Shown piece after piece: positions 25,886-36,349 of a stretch of DNA of 64,000 nt. The stretch's first letter is position 1. Each line of letters starts with the position of its first letter. The stretch is taken from assembly GCA_043228905.1 (NCBI GenBank), contig JBHGNT010000017.1, positions 18,910,001 through 18,974,000 of the forward strand, read 5' to 3'. The notes under the pieces were generated by a model. It did not search any database. It saw nothing but the letters and a program-made list of their open reading frames with translations, and was not told the origin of the DNA. This DNA comes from Azolla caroliniana (lineage: Eukaryota; Polypodiophyta). Both the position numbers and the translations under genes were made by a program.

Positions 25886-26491
25886 TGGGAAATCGGTCCC
25901 TCTGGATGGGATCCGGTTATGAATGAAGTGAACCAGGTGAGAACCGGAAGAGATCCGAAAACCATATCAGATGGAGCCGGTGAGAACCGGAAGAGATCCA
26001 GAAGCCGAATCGGATAGACCCGGTGAGAACCGGATGAGAAGACATATCTGTAAATATGTTTTGAGTAAGCCTATTGAGGCTTTATTTGTAAATAACCCTA
26101 AGTTCATATAAGTATAAATATGACTTAGGGCAATCACTATATAAGGTGATGTGGTTGTTGCCATATTGTTGTATGTGTATAACTATTGTATAGACAGAGA
26201 GACAATGAGAGAGGAGATACAAAGCGATACTCTATTGTAACCGCCGGTTGGTGAAGATACAGAGCTCAAGGTCGTTGCCTCCGAGGCTCTGATTGTACCG
26301 TTCTCCTATAGTGATAGTTTGGAGTCTGTGGGCTCCCGTGGTTTTTCCCATTTAGGGTTTTCCACGTGAACATCTTGTGTACTCTCTATTGTCTATGTGT
26401 GTACGTGCGTTCACTCCTTACTTCCCATTTCTGTGTTTGATTCTCATCGACAAGTGATTCAAGACTTGGTTGTGGCCGAGCAATATTCCAC
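25886..26491 (+). mobile_element. Solo LTR D, related to the LTR of element E, in gag of element C
   Basis: The inserted 606 bp follow the LTR of element E: the TATGACTTAGGGCAA block, TTGTAACCGCC, CTATAGTGATAGTTTG, GGCTCCCGTGGTTTTTCCC, GGTTTTCCACGT, then GTTGTGGCCGAG and CAATATTCC. Relative to E it lacks the first ~500 bp and a block near the end. ATTAT is present at both borders (25881-25885 and 26492-26496), an apparent target-site duplication. The Gag of C reads on across it (TTTYM before, YIWCFID after). Confidence 0.78.
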
Positions 26492-26496
26492 ATTAT

Positions 26497-26689
26497 TCTC
26501 TACATGTATGTCGTCGTCTTCATGTGCATCATCTCCCACACTGTGGCGTCGATCTTATCCGGTCTCTTGTCCCTAAACTGAACTAGCAACCAAAGATCTT
26601 TAACCACCGGCATATCCCTCATCTTCGACTTCCACACTGAGTAGTTGGGAGCCGATGACCTTGAATATGCCACCGAACGATTCTTCCAT
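26497..26689 (-). pseudogene. Gag N-terminus of element C
   Basis: From the ATG at 26689 the minus strand reads MEESFGGIFKVIGS, then in a shifted frame WKSKMRDMPVVKDLW and MMHMKTTTYM, ending at the solo LTR. Equivalent to the start of the element E Gag. Confidence 0.82.
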
Positions 26690-26703
26690 TTCCTGTGTTG
26701 TTT

Positions 26704-26715
26704 GCTCTGATACCA
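26704..26715 (-). other. Primer-binding site of element C
   Basis: The minus strand reads TGGTATCAGAGC three bases after the LTR end; an exact plant initiator-Met type site. Confidence 0.9.
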
Positions 26716-26718
26716 CTT

Positions 26719-27296
26719 TGATAAGAATCGTGACCAGCCACAATCGGCGTCTCGTTCGGATGTTCAAGTGCAGGGAACGTAAAATAGTATGCACATAAAA
26801 TAGAATGCACTCAAACAAAGTACGAAAAGTAGAAATAACACAAGAGATAGAAACACACAATCTTAACATGGAAACCCGAAATGGGAAAACCACGGGGGTC
26901 CACAAACCCCAAGAAACAAAATCACTATGCCAAAAAGGAGTACAATTAGAAGCTTTGAGGCAACGACCTCGAGATTCTACTTCGTCAACAGACGGCTACT
27001 CAGTTACACACTCTCTCACTCTCACTCTCTTACAGTTACACAGTTACAGAGGCAACGACCTTCTGAGTAACTTTTCTAACAACAACTCATCATGCTAGCA
27101 TCATGATTGCCCTAAGTACTTACACACTAGTACACCTTTTGATTATTTACAAGTGTAGCCCATAAGGGCATATTTAGACTATTTACAAGTATAGTCTTTT
27201 GAGTTGGCTTTCTACACGATTTCGGTTTCAGCCTCGGCCGAGTTTCTCATCAACTCGGCTCTTCTCTTCCCATCCAGAGGCGCTCGTTTCCTAACA
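26719..27296 (-). repeat. 5' LTR of element C
   Basis: 578 bp from TGATAAGAATCG to TTCCTAACA (plus strand); partner of 20509-21091. Confidence 0.9.
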
Positions 27297-27301
27297 GATT
27301 G
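27297..27301. repeat. Target-site duplication GATTG (right copy)
   Basis: Exact match to 20504-20508. Confidence 0.92.
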
Positions 27302-27860
27302 CAACACAACAAATAGAGCTAACATTGGACATGCTTGAGTCGAGTCTTCTACATGAAGAAGCACGAGGAAAGGAGCGTGAGTCCAACCATGAGCATGAAG
27401 CCCTAATCATAGAAAACAACCCCAATAGAGGAAGAAGCCATACTCGGTCCACAAGATCACAGAAATAATATTGAGAGGAGTTCAAAATCTAGAAGTAGGA
27501 AAGACTTCAAGAAAGATTTCTCATATTGTTATTGTGGTGGTCCAAATCACTACAAAAGAGATTGTAGGAAGAAGAAGAGGGAGCAAAAGAATGGAACCAC
27601 TAACAACAAGAAAAATGACCTTATAACAACTACATGTGATGGCGATATTATTGTTTGTGATGATCTTTGTGATAGTTTAGCATGGCAGCAAACCGATTGG
27701 GTCATTAACTCGGGAGCCTCGTATCACATTACCCCGTATCGGGAGATGTTCGAGTCATATACTGGCAGTGACTTTGGTAAAGTCAAAATGGCCAACCACG
27801 ATGTGACAGAGGTTGTTGGGATAGGGGATGTAGCCTTGGTCTTAGACACAGGGTTGCTAT
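27302..27860 (+). pseudogene. Gag end, zinc knuckle and protease of element E
   Basis: Continues the Gag interrupted at 20503: TQQIELTLDMLESSLLHEEA, ENNPNRGRSHTRS, then after a frameshift a knuckle CYCGGPNHYKRDC (about 27526) and the protease start WVINSGASYHITPYREMF (about 27700). The family motif is DSGA; Asn replaces the catalytic Asp. The text fades out near 27860. Confidence 0.85.
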
Positions 27861-28015
27861 GACTAGGATAAGGGGTGAGATGGTGGAAAACAATGGCTAG
27901 AATACCCGGGGGTCAAGTGGTATTTACTATTCGAAGAAGAAGAAGAAAAAGGATTGAATTTTCTTTTTCCTACTCTCCATTAACCTCCCCCTAACCAACC
28001 AATTGGAAATAACCA

Positions 28016-28069
<54 letters not shown>

Positions 28070-28476
28070 GTAGCTGCATTACTGATGTTGTGTAGCGAGA
28101 GTGATAAAGTTTGGTAGGAATATATATGAATATGTTTATTCGACTAGAATAGCATCTGCTGCCACAACTAAGCAAACACATTATACGTGCGTTTTCAGGT
28201 GCATGCAATGCCTGTGTTCATCCTGATACAGGTAACAGAAGGAAGGTGGGCGTGAGCGTGAGCGTGAGCCCGCACCCTTCGCAACGCAACAACATTCATG
28301 AATGTGGATTGGAGAAAAAGTATGGATAGCATTATTTATTTTAGATCCTTTCTTCCGTAAAGCTTAAATTATTGCTATTAGAGAATATTTGGACCATTTT
28401 CGTTGACTGATTGATCCTCTCCCCCGGGTGAGTATTGACGGAATATTAATTAATAACCAATCTCGGATGGATATAC

Positions 28477-28521
<45 letters not shown>

Positions 28522-28797
28522 GAGGCCAGCCAGGCACGCACTTGCATCGGCTGTCGTTGTTATTATTGTAACTATTATATTTATTTATAATTATGTATGT
28601 ACATATGTATATGTATATGTATAAGACTGGTACGAAGTCCCATCCGGCCAGTCAGTGATATAAGCATGGATTGATAAGAAAAATCGAACGGAAAATATAT
28701 TCATTCATTCACTCACTAAACAATTGAACGATCTAAAAAGCGAGCGTGAAGGAAGGAAGGTATAGTTAGAGAGTAGAGGGGGAAGGGAAAGGGGAGG
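27861..28797. other. Spacer downstream of the copper transporter gene
   Basis: No gene seen. It contains TA tracts at 28019-28066 and 28471-28521 and a short GCGTGA triplication at about 28253-28269. Confidence 0.7.
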
Positions 28798-29477
28798 TTA
28801 GCGTAACGCCGCCGCTGCCGCTGCTGTTACACCAGCCACCGGTCTGCCGCTATACATAGTGGTATTACTGAAGTTAGAGGAGGAGGAGGAGGTGTGGTGG
28901 ACCTCCTGGTGGATGTGATTTATACGGAAGAGGAAGAAGCCTAAGGCGAGACCGGTGAGGATGGCGAGGAAGACTCCTGCATTGAAGCTCATGAGGAGCA
29001 GCATGAGGAGGTAGCCGGATGCAGAGTGGAGGACATACGCCAGCGTCACAACCAGCAGCCGGAAGGTGCGGTGCTGCAGGACCCAGCGCCACACATCCTT
29101 GCACTTGCACTTGCACTTGGTAGAGCCGGTGCTGGAGCCGGAGCCGAAGTCGGGCGTACAAGTCCATGTCCATGTCCACGTCACACGCCACCGCCGCCGC
29201 CGCCAAATGTTGAGCACGTCTGAACACCACCAGCAGCAGCCAGCTCCCTGATCCCAACATTTGTTGTTGTGCATGTGGCGGCCTCCTCTGCTGCCTTCTC
29301 TGCCTGCCACCAGAACCGGCCCTCCTCCTCCACCTCCTCCATCATCATCCTGATCCTGATTCTGATCCTGCTGCTGCTGCTGCACAGCAGTAGCAGCAGC
29401 AGCAGCAGCAGCATTTCTGCTGTTATTAAAGACGCCAGCTCCTCCTCCGGACGTGCCGCCCATGGCAGTTGGGTGGA

Positions 29478-29508
<31 letters not shown>

Positions 29509-29871
29509 GATGAAAGAAGGCGCACTGGGATACATATCGTAACGGTCATGATGATGATGATGATGATCATCCAGGAGGAGGATAAGGCTGCGGCGCCGAA
29601 GCTCGGCAAACCACTCATAGAAGAGAGCCAGGATGAGCACGGCTGCGAGAGAGAGGGCATAGGTGAGGCGGCTGTGAGGAGCCCAGTCTCGGAAGAGAAG
29701 CTGCACATGGTGTCCCCAATGCAGATATAAGCGCATCATCATTCGAACTTGCTCTGGGTCTACAACCACCTGTACCCCCTCCTCCTCCTCCTCCGCCGAC
29801 GATGTCTCTGCAGCCCCTGTACCTCCTCCCACCGCACCCAATAGCAACTGCTGCTGATGCGCCTCCATCAT
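28798..29871 (-). CDS. COPT: CTR/COPT-family copper transporter with an enlarged cytosolic loop
   Basis: Single open frame of 357 codons. The family forms trimeric Cu(I) channels in the plasma or vacuolar membrane. Signature features in order: a Met cluster RMMMRLYLHWG (residues 43-53) before TM1, TM1 SLAAVLILALFYEWFAEL (about 74-91), TM2 RLLVVTLAYVLHSASGYLLM (271-290) with the copper-path MxxxM as M290 and M294, then SFNAGVFLAILTG, and TM3 with GxxxG as G307 and G311. Typical plant COPTs are about 150 residues. Here the TM1-TM2 loop is some 175 residues, holding six His (103-108), ten Asn, seven Ala, a Gln/Asp run, a Gly run, CWDQGAGCCWWC and a KCKCKCK run (252-258). The usual long Met-rich N-terminus is absent. 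Two adjacent Met codons begin the frame, and no upstream Met extends it. The family call is firm; whether the long low-complexity loop is tolerated is not known. Confidence 0.88.
29478..29511. repeat. (ATT)n trinucleotide repeat coding for poly-Asn
   Basis: Pure trinucleotide units within the copper transporter ORF; an expansion here changes only the length of the Asn run. Confidence 0.93.
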
Positions 29872-30024
29872 CTCCTCTTTAGAGTTACTACTATGTATAT
29901 ACTCGATTCTTTCTTAATTATCTATTATTAGCTCCAACTTACATCATCATCAAAATGGAACACAAGTAAAAGTAGCTTGGCAGATCAGCGATCAACTTCC
30001 CTGCTCATGTTCAAAATCTCATCA

Positions 30025-30038
30025 GTACGTACGTGTAC
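30025..30038. promoter_or_regulatory. Cluster of three GTAC motifs upstream of the copper transporter gene
   Basis: GTAC occurs at 30025, 30029 and 30035, about 155-165 bp upstream of the start codon at 29871, with another at about 30271. In plants and green algae GTAC is the core of copper-response elements bound by SPL7/CRR1 factors and is found upstream of COPT genes. The clustering beside this gene is suggestive; function is inferred. Confidence 0.45.
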
Positions 30039-30303
30039 TCCTGTGTCGATGGATGGATGGTCATGGTCATGGTCCTCATCCCTTCCTCCCTCCCTCTGTG
30101 TTAGCATAGCATAGCTGCATGACGTGCAAGTTAGCCCATGATCATCACATAAGCCCCAACTACTTACATAAGTTTAAAGCCATTTTCATTACCTAATAGT
30201 AGTAGCCTACGTTCGGAACATTATCATCATCATCATAACTTCTTCCCCTTATTAAACAAACAATTTCCTTGTACATATTGTGAAGCTGTTAACGGGGCAC
30301 GCA

Positions 30304-30315
30304 TAGATAGATAGG

Positions 30316-30369
<54 letters not shown>
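30304..30369. repeat. (GATA)n(GA)n compound microsatellite
   Basis: GATA units passing into pure GA, in the upstream region of the copper transporter gene. Confidence 0.95.
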
Positions 30370-30371
<2 letters not shown>

Positions 30372-33300
30372 TTCAACCAGAGAAGAGAGGGATCAGTCGA
30401 TAAGAGAAGAGCAATGGTGATGGCGATTGATATATATGATGTTACAGCCTCACACGATCGATCGAACACAGTTTTCTTTGACGACAGATGATCGAAACCC
30501 CAACATATGATTTGAAAAGAGAGAGAGACATACAGACAGACAGAAAGACAGGGTAAAGGGAGAAGATACCACTATCTTTCCACCTCCCTCAAAACAAGCG
30601 CACGCCTCAAAAGCATTCATCCCATCTATCAAATTATTATTATTATTCCTTTTCTTTGATAAGACTTTTTACACACCCACTCCACTTACACTCTCACTCA
30701 CTCACTCACTCACTCACTCACTAACGCTTACCAGATTCTTTTGTAGTGTTCCCAACCAAACCGACCTCAACCCAGGGTCCATATACATACTATATTTTGA
30801 CTCTCTCTCTCTCTCTCTCTCCATTTTCTTTTCATGCCAATTTCTAGGATTCTCCTAAATATTATTATTATTATTATTATGATTATAAATGCCCACCTGT
30901 AGTCCTCCCTCCTCACCTTTCATATATGTACATACCTTGCATCCCTCCCTATACATATCAACATGCTTCTTTCCAATTTCCATTGTACTTTGGCGCTCAC
31001 AACACCATTTCCACAAATACTCAAGTTGTCAATCATGTGTTCCCACACTGTCTGCCCCTTCTGTTGGATCTCAATTCTGTCCGTTTGAGAAACCCTAATG
31101 CCAGGTGAGAACCCACATAAATTTATTACAACCAATTAGTAGTCAGTACTCACAACATTTGTCTTCCTATTAGTAACATGCAAAGGAGAGCGCATCTATA
31201 ATCTCCTCTTAATCATAGAGAAAGTAGAGATCGCGTACACATGAAAGTAGAGATCCATACCAATAGTTGAAATATTTCTACAACAAAATGATCAGTCGGT
31301 GAAATATGACCACAAAGTGATCAATAGATCAATGTATGCATTTAGACTACAATGTATTCTTTCTACATATGCCTCTAAAGAATAAACCCTAAAACCTTAG
31401 TATGCAATGGAAATCTACTAGGGATTATTGCAAAAAACTAACAAATAAATTAGTATATGTGTTTAAAGTACAAACATTCGATGAAAAGGGCATTTGTGTG
31501 CATTTGGTACATTTCCATATTGAGTAGATAAGTAGGTACTATCAAAACTATAGTTTTAATAGATGTTTTTTTATAATCTTATATTGTTTTGTATGAAGTT
31601 GCTTGAGCTCTTGCGTGCTCCAAAGTCCCCCATCCCACCCCCAAAGATATCCGTTGCATCATGTCTTGGTCTTCCAAGGCTTAGTTATCACTAGATGTTA
31701 TATATTTGGAGTTAGCACATTGAAGTCTCCCATGAAGAATACTTAGCCTAGAATTGATTTAGATCTTAATGCTCTTAGATAGCGTGGAATAGATCTCTTG
31801 GGAGGAAAGTGACATAGCACAATGAATTAGACTTGCATCACTACTTAGAGCTCAAGTACATATATATATATATGGCTTCTGCATCCCTTTCCAACACTTC
31901 TATATGTGGATATAAGGCTCGTCAGGAAATAATTGTGATGTTGCTTATATATTTTTGCCATTGGCTTGCATGTAGACAAACTCATGTATTGAGAATCCTC
32001 TACTTTAGGTTCAAATGTCCTAAAAGTTTGGTGCATTTGTGTTTATTTATAAGGCTAGAAGCAAGTGCAAAGACATCAATGCCACCAAAAAATCAACTTC
32101 TCAAGCAAATCATCTCTAGTTCTTGAATTGCATGTTCACAGTCATATCCCACCAATATCATGTCAAACTTTGGGGTGCTTGTTTTGCAATGAAATGTAAT
32201 TTTCATTTTGATAAGTATCCCTTGCCGATCTTCATTTGTTGTGGTTATGAAAGCAACAATGTTCTTGTTGTGCCCTCCTCAGTGTTTGCACATTGAGCTT
32301 ATGGCATTTCGCCTTATTACTTTCCTTCTTCTCTCCATTGGTCCCTCCTCTTGAGTTTCTCTCCTATTTGATATCCCCAACCACTCAAAGCCATCCCTCT
32401 CATATGCCTCAAATGTAAACTTGGAGTTTCACCTACTTTCCATTGCTTTTCTTTGGTTTTACAAGTAGACATAAACATGCATTATAGGCTCACATTAGCG
32501 TACACACATGCACTCACATGTAGATGTAGATGTAAAAGAAATTGGGTTCACACATATGCATGCATAAATGTTGGCCGCATGAAAAGAGCATTGAATGCAT
32601 CAATTAGGATCTGCAGGCCTTATGGTTAGTTGACAAGTAACCATCATAATATACGCTCGATGCAACAAATGTGTGAGTATATGGGGCCCTCTATGCAACT
32701 GTAGGTGATGGCAAAGTTTGTCAGGAATGGTTTTATCATCATTTTTCTCTTAATGGACACTTGGTGCCTTGACGACATAGAATATAAACCATCGATTCCA
32801 CCACTTTTGCACATTAAATATGCATTGGACTTAGGCTTGTGTATCCCTCTTGTGGATCCGACTCAACCAGTTAAACTCTAAACAAGCATAATGTTCCGAA
32901 CGCCTACCTCTATTAGATTTTTAAACAAGCTTTGATTATGTACAAGCTAGCATTATGAACAAAGTCTCATCTAAACAATCGATTTAAGCCCCCTTTCTCA
33001 TATGCCTCAAATGTAAACTTGGATTGGTGACTACACAAGCTAACATTATGTCCAAAGAGCAAGTCTAGTGAGATGCATGCGTTGCCTCTTATTTGCAAAC
33101 AACCACCGTTGATAACCAAAGATACAAATCACTATGACAACTAGGATAGGGAAGAGGGCTTCCTATTCCCTCGTATTTCTTTGAGCAAAAGGATTATCTA
33201 GGGCTCCTTTAGCACTTGAAAATGCATCACCAATGTTCAAACATTGAAAACAAAGTCACATATCATTATATAAAATATAGGACCCCCATATAAGCAACGC

Positions 33301-33689
33301 TCACATTCTACAAATTAACTTATGCATTAATTAAAGTCAACCATTCACCTCAATCCTCCTCATCGAAAGATAACTTAGGTCAAAGACTTCCTTCGACATT
33401 AGGCCTCGAGAAACAGAAAACTTGGGGTATATTATAATTTTAACTAGTTCTGCTCCCGGAGGATGGGGTGTACAAAAACTTGTTCATTTATTTTAACGTT
33501 GTCCAATAGTATGTACATGTAACAATATCTGTTCAACCAGGGAAGCTATGGGGAACAACCCAAATCACCTATTGAGGCCCCTAAATGACCGCTTATAGGC
33601 AAAGGAGGTAAAGAATGCAAGAAGACAGCCAGAAGGTTTCCCTAGATGTGGCAACCCTTGGAAGAGTGGGTAAAATAGCTCAAGTTGCA
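30370..33689. other. AT-rich spacer, no gene recognised
   Basis: Contains an ACTC tract (30691-30722), a TC tract (30800-30821), short ATT runs (30626-30650, 30860-30880) and a TA tract (31860-31873). A 27-bp phrase beginning CTCATATGCCTCAAATG occurs twice, at about 32398 and 32998. Short ORFs look non-coding. The copper transporter promoter should lie at the left end. Confidence 0.65.
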
Positions 33690-34880
33690 TCCTTTGGGGA
33701 AACAGTGTAATGTCTCCTCGCCGTGCCCATGCTTTCCATAGCCTGAAATTAGAGAAGTCCAGGAGACTATGTCTCGAACCTATATCTCATCAAACACTTG
33801 TCGTGCCATTGCAAGCGTACCGCACTTGGCATACAATATCCACTAATGCATTTTCCGAGGATCAGCATGGATTTCTTCGCCCATCTAAGTAGCTCCCATA
33901 CTGCCACAGGCTTTCAGGATACAAGTAAAGGTCATTATTGCATCAGGGGAGAGGCCTTTGCTTCGCATCTGTTCAAAGAGCATTTGAGAGCTTTATCACC
34001 ATCTCCATGTTGGTCACATCCAGTGATCAATGAAGTACAGCCAATTACATCCAATACAGTGAGATCATAAAAAAATGTCTTGTGCCTTTGCAAGGTCACC
34101 ACATTTCGCATACATTTCCACCAATGCATTCCCGAGCGTACTATTGTTTCCGAGGTATCCTTCCCTAAGAATCTCTTGATGGATGTTTTTACCCTTCTCC
34201 ACTGCTCCAAGGTTGCCACAGGCTTTTAGGACGCAAGAGAATGTGATTGAATTGGGAGAAACACCTTGACATCGCATTTGCTGAGGGAAACACGTCAACG
34301 CTGTCTCGCAATGACTATGCTTACAATATCCTGAAATCGGCACATTCCAAGATATTGCATTTTGGATTGGAAGCACATCAAACACTTGCTGTGCCTTTGC
34401 AAGTGCACCACATTTCGCATACATATCCACTATTGAAGTGCCAAGAACGATGTCACTTCCTAACATCCCATGCTTCACAATCTCCGCATGAATCTCACTT
34501 TCCTTTTGAGTGTCTTGTGTGCTACTACAAGCTTTCAAAATGCAAACGAAGGTGAGTGCGTCAAGAGACAACCCCTTTCGTTACATCTGCTCGAAATAAC
34601 AGAGAGCTTTTTCCCATGCCCATATTGGGCATACCCTACCTTCCGATGAGGGCCATCCATGAGACCACATTCTGTGTTTGGAGCTCATCGAACACAAGTC
34701 AGGGCCTTGGAAAGAGCCCCACATTTAGCATACATAACAACTAAGGTTGTTCCCATGAAAATGCTCTTCTTCAGAAATCCCCTCTTGAGGATATCCTTGT
34801 TCATTCTGAGACCTTTACACAGATCCTTTTCTTTGGTACAAGCTTTCAACAACATTACAATACTTCGAACACTATCCTTT
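33690..34880 (-). pseudogene. PPR protein gene, decayed (PLS type)
   Basis: The longest piece (34065-34571) reads LDALTFVCILKACSSTQDTQ, IHAEIVKHGMLGSDIVLGTS, VDMYAKCGALAKAQQVFD, ISWNVPISGYCKH, then a second PLS block ending LAKAQDIFL and a stop. Upstream (to about 34880) and downstream (to about 33690) the same type of text goes on in other frames with stops, for example VFDELQTQNVVSWMALIG and YAKCGTLAMARQVFDE. Functional relatives are organelle RNA-binding proteins. At least three P-L-S blocks can be followed, without an E or DYW domain. It lies in inverted orientation to the PPR gene at 38821. Confidence 0.85.
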
Positions 34881-34984
34881 CTCTTTGATTACAAACTACT
34901 TTATCTCAGTGTAGTTGTGTGCCATCTTAACCTATGTTATACTTCTTGATACATGAAATGGCATATTCTGTTCTACATCAATAG

Positions 34985-35430
34985 CTATGTGCAGGTGAAT
35001 ACACAATGATCACTAGCATTGAATCCAATAGATGTTCCAACACCCTGAATCAGACAGGTGAGCTAGTAGATCTACCGTGTTGTTTCCACCAGTAGGAGAG
35101 AGAAGGGAGGCCATGAACGGATATTCTGTCTGCTCAGTTTCTGGACTGAGATCAAGCAAGGTTAACATGTTCCGGTCACCTTAACATCCTTTGACTAGTA
35201 GTCCTTTCAGGTTATCTCCCCTGTTTCTGGAATATGAGCAAGCAAGATTAACAATTTAGCATGTCCCAGTCTCCTTAACATCCTTCTACTTGTAGTCATC
35301 CCAGGTTATGTATATTTACTTCGTCGCCCACAGATTGAATCTCTCCTATTGAGATCAAATTTCTTTGCTTTCATTTTGGGATGATGCAATGAATTTTGCC
35401 TCGTCTCATTTCACTCTAGGTAGATTCACT
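34985..35430. other. Spacer, no gene recognised
   Basis: A short phrase (GGTTAACATGTTCCGGTCACCTTAACATCC-like) is repeated with changes at about 35159 and 35249, giving a two-copy imperfect tandem of about 90 bp. Nothing else seen. Confidence 0.55.
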
Positions 35431-35662
35431 TCTTGATTAAGTCCTTATGCATCATCACTATGACTAAGTGATATTCATCCTCCACTAGGTTTTCATTGCA
35501 TGCCTTGCATATCTTCACGTTTTCTTGATGATGCCATTATGCTACCTCAACATCTAACTAGTGTGAGGGAGTTTGAAGATTTGTTAAGGCTCTTCAAGAG
35601 CCACTTGGCTCATTGGGGTAGTATCTAGGAGAGCTTCAACAATTCTTCAAACTCACTCACAC
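35431..35662 (-). pseudogene. LINE 3'-end fragment, minus copy
   Basis: The minus strand near 35460-35530 reads VKICKACNENLVEDEYHLV, which has the Cys-x2-Cys...His pattern of the C-terminal domain of LINE proteins and matches the plus copy at 35691 in wording. It shares an imperfect inverted repeat with that copy. Confidence 0.6.
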
Positions 35663-35990
35663 GAATCAAGCAAGTGTTAGTCAGGCACACATGAAGAGAT
35701 GCAAGGATTGCAAAGAAAACCTAGTGGAGGATGAATATCACTTACTTATCACATGGTCAACATACAAGGTGAGTTGTGAGAAATATGATATCTTCTTAAA
35801 CATGCATGATAATGTGAACGTCATACTCGAATTCCCATTGAGAAGGGTGAGTAGATATGTATGTCTAGTATTTTCACATCAAGAATTTAGGGCTTAGGAA
35901 GGAATCACAAACAAGGTGATACATATGTTGATTTGGTCTCATAGGCCAAGATGATTATAGGTGTATTCTCATGAACATCTTCTCAACTCC
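35561..35990 (+). pseudogene. LINE 3'-end fragment, plus copy
   Basis: The plus strand reads VREFEDLLRLFKSHLAHWGS from 35565, then in another frame MKRCKDCKENLVEDEYHLLI (35691 on), then LRRVSRYVCLVFSHQEF and MLIWSHRPR. This looks like the extreme C-terminus of a LINE-type polyprotein, perhaps the same family as the RT relic at 9190-10340. Family assignment rests on the Cys/His pattern and general style. Confidence 0.6.
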
Positions 35991-36208
35991 ACCTTAATCA
36001 ATGTTTCAATATAAGTGAAACTAGATTGTATGATCCCAACAAAGGAGAACACTCATGCTTTTGTAAGAGGATCGCCATAAGGCTTGTGATAGCAATTTAT
36101 GGCCCATAGAAGATGTTTTAAACATATACAAGCGAGAAGAATTAGAGTACAGAAACAAATTTACATGTAAGTGAAATTGATGTATAGAAAAAATAAAGTT
36201 CCATGATG

Positions 36209-36212
<4 letters not shown>

Positions 36213-36250
<38 letters not shown>
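36213..36250. repeat. (GA)n microsatellite
   Basis: Pure GA units. Confidence 0.96.
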
Positions 36251-36255
<5 letters not shown>

Positions 36256-36258
36256 ATT

Positions 36259-36335
36259 TCCATGGGAGATTGATTGCAATCTATTGATGGGCCTAGCCAA
36301 TGATGAGGATAGAACTTGTGTCCTCTCAATTTTAT
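36259..36335 (+). repeat. Short dispersed repeat, copy 3
   Basis: CCATGGGAGATTGATTGCAA, TCTATTGATGGGCCTAGCC and GAACTTGTGTCCTCTC follow the same order as 7183-7247 and 7357-7432, again next to a GA tract. Confidence 0.6.
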
Positions 36336-36349
36336 TACCGTTCTCGCGC

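Larger units (their letters stand above)
20509..27296 (-). mobile_element. Copia element C, near full length, inserted in gag of element E
   Basis: 6.8 kb on the minus strand: 5' LTR 26719-27296, primer-binding site 26704-26715, gag (in three pieces because of two nested solo LTRs), protease region, integrase, reverse transcriptase, RNase H, polypurine tract 21092-21104 and 3' LTR 20509-21091. It is flanked by GATTG on both sides. Many stops and frameshifts are present. The two LTRs differ far more than those of element B (several dozen substitutions and small indels over 580 bp), so this is an older insertion. Confidence 0.93.
18490..27860 (+). mobile_element. Copia element E, split by element C and truncated at its 3' end
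   Basis: Plus-strand element: LTR 18490-19973, primer-binding site at 19976, gag to 20503, then the 6.8-kb minus-strand element C (20509-27296), then gag end, zinc knuckle and protease (27302 to about 27860). After that the similarity stops and no second LTR is found, so the 3' two thirds are deleted. Several stops, and an Asn in place of the catalytic protease Asp, show it is dead. The 5-bp duplication GATTG at both sides of C proves that the two E pieces were once contiguous. Confidence 0.9.

Noticed and set aside
29181-29730. Large ORFs overlapping the copper transporter in other frames
   Set aside because: Poly-Ile, poly-Leu and poly-Ser text from trinucleotide repeats; shadows of the real gene.
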